A stretch of 10,443 nucleotides of DNA from DATDEW01 sp046590205. Lineage in GTDB: Bacteria; Bacteroidota; Ignavibacteria; Palsa-1295. How positions within the stretch are numbered: position 1 is the stretch's first letter; each line of letters starts with the position of its first letter. Location of the stretch: NCBI GenBank assembly GCA_046590205.1, contig JBKJTT010000095.1, positions 1 through 10,443 of the forward strand. The letters run 5' to 3'. The notes under the pieces were generated by a model. It was not told where the DNA came from, did no database searches, and worked only from the letters and a program-made list of their open reading frames with translations. Positions 1-5,514 of the stretch are shown one piece after another. Position numbers and translations under genes: made by a program.

Positions 1-167
1 AAGGTCCGTGGGTTGGTATCTTCCGCTCGAATCTTGATGTGACAAAGTTCTATAAGATCAATTGGTTGTCGTTAGCTTTGGCGTCAACGGATTTCCCGAC
101 AACCAATTGATCTTATAGAACTTTGTCACATCAAGATTCGAGCGGAAGATACCAACCCACGGACCTT
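1..167. repeat. Perfect 71-bp inverted repeat (fold-back) at window edge
   Basis: Bases 1-71 are the exact reverse complement of bases 97-167, with a 25-base loop (72-96) and no mismatch. The right arm and the loop read naturally as coding sequence of the minus-strand gene next to it (the loop encodes GNPLTPKL in frame), whereas the left arm adds only TTTN and a stop. This is what a snap-back read or chimeric contig end produces: genuine sequence from the right, then the same strand folded back. A real palindrome, for example from replication-fork template switching, cannot be excluded. No transposase or target-site duplication is seen. Confidence 0.97.
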
Positions 168-693
168 TCTCGCCGCCAAGTGCCGAATCACAAACGATCG
201 TGTTCTCGCCGTAATCAAAGATGAAATTTCCCGTCTTCTCTTCAAGGTTCATCTTGAAGGTAACGTGCGACGAGTCGTTGCATCCCCAATACCCTAACTT
301 TCGGTACTCGATAGAGATGACGCGCTCGCCGGGTGAACCTGTTACCTGATAGAGTATCTTCGACTCCGGACTTACCGAATCAATGCCCGTAAAATATCCG
401 TCAATAATAACAAGCGATGTATCATCTTCTATCTTCAGATTGCCTAAGATAGAAACACCAAGCTTCGAGGTTTCGCTAAGCGTATATTTTGTCCCGAATA
501 TCTTCATCGAGAAACCGGGGACGTTGATATACGAATAATTTTCATCAACATCCCCCCACGGCATCACAAGCTGCGTTGCAGTTTCCGGCAGTGGTGTGTA
601 TCCGCCTTGTGATTCGAGCACAAACACCTTGTAATTCTGTGCGAAAAGTGAAGAAGAAGCAAGAACAAAGAAAAGAAGTAGCAGTTTTTTCAT
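58..693 (-). CDS. Secreted beta-sandwich protein, 3' end disrupted
   Basis: Predicted secreted protein of unknown function. From the ATG at 693 it begins with a classic signal peptide (MKKLLLLFFVLASSSLFA, cleavage before Gln19); the open frame reaches back to 831, but the extra 46 residues would bury this signal, so that start was rejected. The mature part resembles beta-sandwich modules common in FCB secreted proteins: a segment around MPWGDVDENYSY, then a strand pair (YQVTGSPGERVISIEYRK) and a late strand pair ending FIFDYG, a pattern like nidogen-type or MAM-like sandwiches. Two Cys (YWGCND and TIVCDS) could form a disulphide. The final four residues (TTTN) and the stop come from the fold-back repeat at 1-71, so the true protein almost certainly continues and may have carried more domains, perhaps a sorting domain. 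Family assignment is tentative; the signal peptide and secretion are firm. Confidence 0.8.
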   Translation of the reverse strand: MKKLLLLFFVLASSSLFAQNYKVFVLESQGGYTPLPETATQLVMPWGDVDENYSYINVPGFSMKIFGTKYTLSETSKLGVSILGNLKIEDDTSLVIIDGYFTGIDSVSPESKILYQVTGSPGERVISIEYRKLGYWGCNDSSHVTFKMNLEEKTGNFIFDYGENTIVCDSALGGEKGPWVGIFRSNLDVTKFYKINWLSGNPLTPKLTTTN

Positions 694-698
694 AATGA

Positions 699-721
699 AG
701 TATTGAAGTGAAGTCAATACT
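699..721. repeat. 8-bp inverted repeat just upstream of gene 58-693
   Basis: AGTATTGA (699-706) and TCAATACT (714-721) are exact reverse complements around a 7-base spacer, ending six bases before the ATG at 693 of the minus-strand secreted-protein gene. It could be a 5'-leader hairpin or an operator, but an 8-bp repeat of low complexity can also occur by chance. No function is assigned. Confidence 0.5.
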
Positions 722-785
722 CTAAGACACGCGAGAGATGCAAAAGTAGCTTCTCGAAAAGTGAGAAAATGGAGAGGAAGAAGAA

Positions 786-828
786 TTAAACACAAAGACA
801 CAATGGGAACACGAAGGTTCACAAAGGG
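786..828 (-). repeat. Degenerate CTTTGTG/CTTCGTG interspersed repeat
   Basis: Read on the minus strand, the stretch runs CCCTTTGTG-AA-CCTTCGTG-TT-CCCATTGTG-T-CTTTGTG-TTTAA, i.e. four imperfect copies of a CCTTTGTG word about 10 bases apart, ending in TTTAA. A similar motif (CCTTTGTG...CTTTGTGGTTAA) is scattered through many bacterial genomes in intergenic positions and often creates spurious short proteins. Here it generates the unlikely N-terminal extension read from 831. Its biological role is unknown to me. Confidence 0.55.
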
Positions 829-918
829 CATTCATCACACATAACTCATCACCCAACCCGTGGTATACCAGTTGTAATTTAGCCAAAAAATACCTGTACC
901 AATCCTCTGAAATAGCTG

Positions 919-926
919 TATATTTG
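919..926 (+). promoter_or_regulatory. Candidate Bacteroidetes-type -7 promoter element
   Basis: TATATTTG matches the TAnnTTTG -7 element described for the primary sigma factor of Bacteroidetes. It would place transcription start near 932-935, some 30 bases before the ATG at 964. No convincing TTTG is present at the expected -33 distance, so the call is weak and depends on the organism using this promoter type. Confidence 0.3.
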
Positions 927-951
927 TCCTCTCTCATTCGTGCTTATTTTT

Positions 952-956
952 GGAGG
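952..956 (+). promoter_or_regulatory. Shine-Dalgarno site deciding the start at 964
   Basis: GGAGG lies seven bases before the ATG at 964 and inside the frame that would begin with GTG at 940. It supports the ATG at 964, which also puts the signal peptide exactly at the N-terminus. The other genes of the window show no such strong site. Confidence 0.85.
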
Positions 957-963
957 ACAACCT

Positions 964-3900
964 ATGTATCGCTTTATTTCACTTATTGTTGGATCACTGT
1001 TTCTTGCAAGTGTTTCACTCGCGCAGCACAATATCCGCCCAATGTCTATTACTAACCCGACAGCAACCGGCAGTAAAACATGCACAGCGCTCACCCCGAC
1101 AGTAATTGTTGCAAACATCGGCAATCAAACGAGTCCGCCGTTCTCGATGGGATTTACAATCCGCGATCTTTTCTCAAATCAGATCGTCTATGGACCGGTT
1201 ACTCAAACTTCTTTCGGACTTCCGCAGAACGGTCAGGCAACATATAATTTCGCGCCGATGTGGACACCAGCTTTTCCCGGCACATACCAAGCAACAGTTA
1301 TCGTGCAAGCGAATGATTTCATCCCGCAAGATGATACCAACCGTTTGGTCTTTACTGTTGAAGCGGGTGAACTCACGCGGAGTGGAGCAATAACGAACCT
1401 TATGTACGAGTACGTCCCGACAAGCCCCTACAAAGATCAACTCGGTGTGTATCTGCATAATAAGACCGGCGTGGATTCACTTTTACCCGTGGGCACGATC
1501 ATCTCCGACGCAGCAGGTACGTTCGTTGATACGGTAAAAGCGCGCAGTTACTTTTTTGTTATTGATAACGAACCCGGGCAGTACATCGAACACTCGTTCA
1601 CGTATGTAACAATGAACGGCTGCACCGGTGCGATGAAAATACAAGAAGCACGAACTCCGCCTGTCTTCAACGGTGTCGAAATTAATTACAATACGTATGA
1701 TAATAACTACGTGACCGGAGGTAAATGTCCGCCGGGTGTATCCATCCCTGCAACCGTAACAACACCGAAGCCGAATAATACAGAGTGGGCGATCATCGTG
1801 CCCGGTCCGCCGATAGATGCGGGTGATTGGGATGACAAAGCGATCGCAAATGATATAGAACGAGTCAAAGATTATCTCAATGGAGCAGCCACAGGTCCCG
1901 GTGTCAATGGTGCGAACATTGCCGTAGCGGGTAACCCTGCAGTCGGTGCATCGCTAAAAGATATTTGTGATCAGATAGATGCGCTCAATGGAAAGGCATG
2001 TACGAAAGTGTATTTTTATTACATCGGACACGGGTATGACGGAGGAATGATTCTTCGCAAAGACCCCGGTCCCGGAACAGATCGCGTGAGCTACACAAAA
2101 CTTGCCTGTAAACTTCTTGAAGCAGGTATTCAGAATGTCTGTATCGTTATCATGGCATGTCATAGTGGTTCGGCTGTGAGGTTAATGACGAACAAAGAAT
2201 GGAAAGGACCCGATGGTAGAAAGAGAAAGCTCAAGGGCATCATCCTCACATCATCGAACTCTACCAACACAACAACAGGACAACCCGACGGCTCGCCGTT
2301 TCATAAAGCTATGCTTGAGTGCGGCAAAGATCCGCGCGCAAACCTCGATAGCACCGCAGGTGTATCGCTCTATGAAGCATGTATCTGGGCAAAGGCAAAC
2401 AACCCGACTATGCAAAAGGACGGGGCAAGTTGCAATAAGCTCAATGACCCGTCAGGCGCGAACCCAATTCAGGCACCACGTGTCATACGCGGGACTGTTA
2501 ATGATGGGCGCACGGAAGAACCGCTCAAGTATGAAGTTGTTAAGTTCTTCTATCCGCCTCGCACCGAAGGAAAAAAGAAGATACCTGTCTGCCGCGTGTT
2601 CGTCTATGTATATAATGACACCGATAAACCGCATCGCCCGCAGAACAAAGTAAAACTTATTTGTATCGAAGCAAATGGTGCCACGAGTGTTGTTAATGAG
2701 GCGGCGCATGACCTCGCGCCGGGCGAACGTAAGTGCATCGCCGAGCTTCCGGCAAAATGCAAATCATTCAGATTTGATGTCGGTCCGAAACGAGGCATTC
2801 CCCTTGCAGGCACGACGCGAACTGATGAAGAGCGCGCCATCGTACTTTCGCGCGAAGAACTCATGGCTGAAGACTATGCACTCCCCGGTGATAGCGGTTC
2901 ATGGTTCGATACATACGTCTCGGCTCCGCCGTCATACGGTGCCTCTGTTATTCCCGGTCGTTTCTATGCTTATGACTCAATGACGGCATTCACGGTACTT
3001 GCGCTTATGCCCGATACGGCAACATCAGGCGGACGTATGAGTGCGATCTCCATTCGTAATAACGAAGATACCGTCCATTACCCTATTACACTCTATCTCT
3101 TTGATAGTACACATACCTCAAGCGACTTGAACCGAGCATTCAACTACAGTTATATCTCGCATGACTCCACCTTGCTGTTTATGAATGCAGGCAGTCATCT
3201 CTCTATGACGAACTCGATACTCTCGCTCGACCCACAGCACGTTCATGATTCAGTAAGTGATCTCTTCTTAGAGAAGTTTAGCTTTATCGAGTCGCAAATA
3301 CAAACCGATTCATCGCAGCCATATAATCTCTACTTGAATCGTGATCTTGATTGGCGTAATTCATCGGTTATCGGAGCGAATAGAATAAAAGTGAGCGGAG
3401 ATAATCTTAACGTTCATATTGAAAACGGTATGATCATTAATTCAAAACAATATGGAATCGAGATAGAAGGAGACAGAGCCGATGATGTGATTCGTGGTAT
3501 TCATATTGATTCTGCTACGGGCACTGCGCTTCGCATTCGCAACGCCGCGAACGTAACCATACAAGATTTCCGCATTGAGAATACCGACGGCTTCGATGTA
3601 TCGGTTACTCTCACAAATACGGTTGTCATGCTTGATTCGTATTTTGATTCAGCAAAGGTCGAACGTCCTGTTGAATTTCTTACTCGCGTATGGACAACAT
3701 ACTTTGTTGTAAGCGACAGCGCAGGGAAAGCTATCGAGGGTGCGCTTATTACGGTGAAGAATAATCTAAGCCAAGTCGTTGCAAGTGATTCAACTGATTC
3801 GCTCGGCTTCTCGGGTATTTATCAACTCACCGAATATACCATGACAGGCACTTCAACTAATAATCAAGCAGTGCATACAGTGACAGTAAGATATAACGGC

Positions 3901-4248
3901 AAAGACAGCACGTTCGCATACAATGCCAACGACCGCAGAGCGCACCAGATACGACTCAAACGTGCACCAACTTCTGTTGCACATGAACGTGTAAGTGCGT
4001 ATGCCGTCACACAATATCCGAACCCGGCAACGGACAACATAAACATCGGCTTCACACTCGCAAAGCCAAGCGATGTGCTGATAACCGTCTATGATGCACT
4101 CGGAAAAGTGATGACAACTTCACAAGCATTCTATCCGTCAGGAGTAAACAGCATGAATGTTGCTCTCGGCAATATGCCGACGGGTTGGTATGTATATGAA
4201 GTGAGTGTAGGCGGAGTAAGGGAACGGTATCGGTTCGTGAAGGAGTAG
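964..4248 (+). CDS. Secreted caspase-like (clan CD) peptidase with T9SS sorting domain
   Basis: Large multidomain secreted protein, 1094 residues. Order seen: signal peptide 1-20 (cleavage before Gln21); CARDB/Ig-like beta domain ~22-135; a second beta-rich segment to ~270; a caspase-fold domain ~274-485; beta-rich linker domains to ~790; a short right-handed beta-helix-like stretch ~799-895 (repeats such as VHIENGMIINS, IRGIHIDSAT, VTIQDFRIEN); a carboxypeptidase-regulatory-like sandwich ~909-1000; and a type A sorting domain 1017-1094 starting QYPNP. The caspase domain shows the first core strand WAIIVPG, YFYYIGHG with His356, VIMACHSG with Cys399, and the later strand LKGIILTSS, as expected for families C13/C14. 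The 43-residue His-Cys spacing fits. Export across the outer membrane by T9SS and peptidase activity are inferred; substrate preference is not visible. A non-proteolytic role is possible. It has its own promoter region and terminator. Confidence 0.88.
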   Translation: MYRFISLIVGSLFLASVSLAQHNIRPMSITNPTATGSKTCTALTPTVIVANIGNQTSPPFSMGFTIRDLFSNQIVYGPVTQTSFGLPQNGQATYNFAPMWTPAFPGTYQATVIVQANDFIPQDDTNRLVFTVEAGELTRSGAITNLMYEYVPTSPYKDQLGVYLHNKTGVDSLLPVGTIISDAAGTFVDTVKARSYFFVIDNEPGQYIEHSFTYVTMNGCTGAMKIQEARTPPVFNGVEINYNTYDNNYVTGGKCPPGVSIPATVTTPKPNNTEWAIIVPGPPIDAGDWDDKAIANDIERVKDYLNGAATGPGVNGANIAVAGNPAVGASLKDICDQIDALNGKACTKVYFYYIGHGYDGGMILRKDPGPGTDRVSYTKLACKLLEAGIQNVCIVIMACHSGSAVRLMTNKEWKGPDGRKRKLKGIILTSSNSTNTTTGQPDGSPFHKAMLECGKDPRANLDSTAGVSLYEACIWAKANNPTMQKDGASCNKLNDPSGANPIQAPRVIRGTVNDGRTEEPLKYEVVKFFYPPRTEGKKKIPVCRVFVYVYNDTDKPHRPQNKVKLICIEANGATSVVNEAAHDLAPGERKCIAELPAKCKSFRFDVGPKRGIPLAGTTRTDEERAIVLSREELMAEDYALPGDSGSWFDTYVSAPPSYGASVIPGRFYAYDSMTAFTVLALMPDTATSGGRMSAISIRNNEDTVHYPITLYLFDSTHTSSDLNRAFNYSYISHDSTLLFMNAGSHLSMTNSILSLDPQHVHDSVSDLFLEKFSFIESQIQTDSSQPYNLYLNRDLDWRNSSVIGANRIKVSGDNLNVHIENGMIINSKQYGIEIEGDRADDVIRGIHIDSATGTALRIRNAANVTIQDFRIENTDGFDVSVTLTNTVVMLDSYFDSAKVERPVEFLTRVWTTYFVVSDSAGKAIEGALITVKNNLSQVVASDSTDSLGFSGIYQLTEYTMTGTSTNNQAVHTVTVRYNGKDSTFAYNANDRRAHQIRLKRAPTSVAHERVSAYAVTQYPNPATDNINIGFTLAKPSDVLITVYDALGKVMTTSQAFYPSGVNSMNVALGNMPTGWYVYEVSVGGVRERYRFVKE

Positions 4249-4257
4249 AAGATTTCA

Positions 4258-4284
4258 AAAGAGCACGCCAACGGCGTGCTCTTT
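4258..4284. terminator. Bidirectional hairpin terminator between convergent genes
   Basis: A 12-bp perfect stem (4258-4269 with 4273-4284) closes a three-base loop. Its AAAGAG...CTCTTT ends give a short U-tract on both strands (CTTTCATTT on +, CTCTTTTG on -). It begins nine bases after the stop of the + gene and ends three bases from the stop of the - gene, so it can serve both. Confidence 0.9.
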
Positions 4285-4287
4285 CAT

Positions 4288-4869
4288 TTACTGCACAATA
4301 AACTTTGTTCGCAGCGTTTGGTGACCGCTGCGTTTGACTAACACTTCATACATCCCCGAGGGAAGTGATTCAAGGTCTGTAAGAGCTATCTCCTGCTTGC
4401 CTGCCCCGAGGTGGGTTGAATACTCTTTAAGCGTTGCGCCCGTTACGGAAATAATCTGGACTTCATATACACCTGCCTCACCCGTTTCAAGCGTGAGCGT
4501 CGCAGATGTTGTTGCGGGATTTGGAGAGATAGTTATTGCAGACGCAAATGCTGATTCAGATTCGACACTGCTTGTGCCTTCGGGTGAGAGTTTTACAATC
4601 CAGAAATCTCCACTATGATTACCACTAACATCGCCGTTATTAGAATAACTATGTCCTGCCAGGATATAACCGCCATCGCTTGTTTGTTGAACTGAAGAGC
4701 AATAGTCATCCAAAGTACCGCCGAGGCATTTCTGCCACTCAATCTTAGGCGGGATCTTCTGTTGTGCGTTGACCGATATGGCAAGCACTAATAGAAGTAG
4801 CACTACAAAAGAAATACAAGTATCTTTCTCATGATGAATAGCAAAATAGAAATAATACTTAGAGGACAC
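4288..4869 (-). CDS. Short WQK-LGG/delta-60-type repeat protein with T9SS sorting domain; probable frameshift in signal peptide
   Basis: Small secreted protein with one repeat unit (about residues 43-98 of the open frame: IEWQKCLGG, DDYCSSVQQTSDGGYILAG, GDFWIVKLS) followed almost directly by a type A sorting domain (112-193, starting ITISPNP). Proteins with this repeat usually carry many copies forming a propeller-like structure, so this one is unusually short. The uninterrupted frame starts only at a GTG (4869) and gives an odd N-terminus. From the ATG at 4832 a different frame reads MRKILVFLL and stops at 4803-4805. One extra base near the TTTT run (about 4806-4812) would fuse it to VVLLLLVLAISVNA-QQ, a textbook signal peptide ending before Gln. 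I therefore think the real start is 4832 with a one-base deletion, by mutation or sequencing error. Function unknown, probably surface binding. Confidence 0.72.
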   Translation of the reverse strand: MSSKYYFYFAIHHEKDTCISFVVLLLLVLAISVNAQQKIPPKIEWQKCLGGTLDDYCSSVQQTSDGGYILAGHSYSNNGDVSGNHSGDFWIVKLSPEGTSSVESESAFASAITISPNPATTSATLTLETGEAGVYEVQIISVTGATLKEYSTHLGAGKQEIALTDLESLPSGMYEVLVKRSGHQTLRTKFIVQ

Positions 4870-4928
4870 GGTAAGTATGCGCTTTGTAACAAGAGCATAT
4901 CTATTTTATTGATAGCGAGAGGCATCCC

Positions 4929-5411
4929 CTACCCATTCGTAATAAGCAAATACCCGCAAAAGATAATGGCGGCGGCGGCGTTGATGTAGCCGAGCCATTT
5001 TATCCACCAGGGTGTCGGAGGGGGTAGGTAGGCGCCGTATCCGCCGGAGATATCTTCCCACTTGAGCGAGTCGGGATGTTTCGGCGGAGGGTCAACGATG
5101 ACACTATGCATACTTCTATCGCCAAATGACTTCTCAAAGATAACATCGTTCATGCGTGTATTCGGTTCTTGCGCTGTTTCTTCTTTTGGTGTCTGGGTTT
5201 CTTCGGCAATCTCTACTTCAGGTTCGGCTTCAGGTGTCACCGGAGTCGGCGTTACTCTTCTTTTTGGTTTTGCTCTCTGTCTTTCTTGCGGTTGTATTAC
5301 TTCTTTGGGTGAAGTGATAACAAATTCTTCTTGTTCTCTGGCAATAGGCACTTCTTCTTCGGCTTTACATCCAAAGAACAGGAGAAGGAGGAAAAGTAAA
5401 GGGCGTTTCAT
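4929..5411 (-). CDS. Putative lipoprotein with Pro/Glu/Lys-rich linker and C-terminal membrane helix
   Basis: I do not recognise the family. From the ATG at 5411 (160 residues) the protein begins MKRPLLFLLLLFFGC, a lipoprotein signal with a loose lipobox (FFGC, lipidated Cys15). An in-frame ATG at 5432 would only lengthen the n-region; neither start has a Shine-Dalgarno site. Residues ~16-85 are highly charged and rich in Pro, Glu, Lys and Thr (VTPTPVTPEAEPEVEIAEE), suggesting an extended, disordered spacer like that of TonB. Residues ~90-134 form a short domain ending in LPPPTP, and ~139-157 (WLGYINAAAAIIFCGYLLI) are a likely transmembrane helix right at the C-terminus. A lipid at one end and a membrane helix at the other would fit a periplasm-spanning tether, but this is inference. 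It lies downstream of the propeller gene, behind a strong terminator, so it probably has its own promoter in the short gap 5412-5469. Confidence 0.75.
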   Translation of the reverse strand: MKRPLLFLLLLFFGCKAEEEVPIAREQEEFVITSPKEVIQPQERQRAKPKRRVTPTPVTPEAEPEVEIAEETQTPKEETAQEPNTRMNDVIFEKSFGDRSMHSVIVDPPPKHPDSLKWEDISGGYGAYLPPPTPWWIKWLGYINAAAAIIFCGYLLITNG

Positions 5412-5460
5412 CGGTAATGATAACGTTCTCATCAATAGAAATACGCCATAAGCAAAAGGG

Positions 5461-5491
5461 TAAAAAAAAGGGGCAGGTTAAAACCTGCCCC
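5461..5491 (-). terminator. Strong intrinsic terminator after the propeller gene
   Basis: On the minus strand a GC-rich stem (5483-5491 pairing with 5470-5478, GGGGCAGGT/ACCTGCCCC) is followed at once by eight U residues (5462-5469). It sits 23 bases beyond the stop at 5515 and isolates the propeller gene from the lipoprotein gene downstream. Confidence 0.93.
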
Positions 5492-5514
5492 CACTAAAAG
5501 TATTTAGCAACTCG

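Larger units (their letters stand above)
694..963. other. Divergent intergenic region, no gene seen
   Basis: This 270-base spacer separates two divergently transcribed secreted-protein genes. It holds the small inverted repeat at 699-721, a degenerate CTTTGTG-type repeat at 786-828 followed by CATCAC-like text to about 855, a candidate promoter element at 919-926 and the ribosome binding site at 952-956. Open frames crossing it are short and lack a plausible start. Confidence 0.7.

Noticed and set aside
1..167. Inverted repeat as the end of an insertion sequence or transposon
   Set aside because: The arms lie head-to-head with a 25-base loop, no transposase is present, and one arm is ordinary coding sequence of the adjacent gene.
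694..831. In-frame N-terminal extension of the first secreted protein up to a start at 831
   Set aside because: It is translated from the CTTTGTG-type repeat and spacer and would bury a textbook signal peptide that begins at 693.
2213..2653. 146-codon plus-strand open frame within the caspase-like gene
   Set aside because: It is an alternative frame of a continuous 1094-residue protein with clear domains; the Arg/Ser/Thr-rich translation resembles no protein.
964..4248. Caspase domain as part of an intracellular antiphage or cell-death defence system
   Set aside because: The protein has a signal peptide and a T9SS sorting domain, so it is exported; no sensor, gasdermin or other defence gene is adjacent.
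5062..5451. 129-codon plus-strand open frame opposite the lipoprotein gene
   Set aside because: The Ser/Gly/Cys-rich translation is an antisense shadow; the minus-strand frame has a lipoprotein signal, a linker and a membrane helix.
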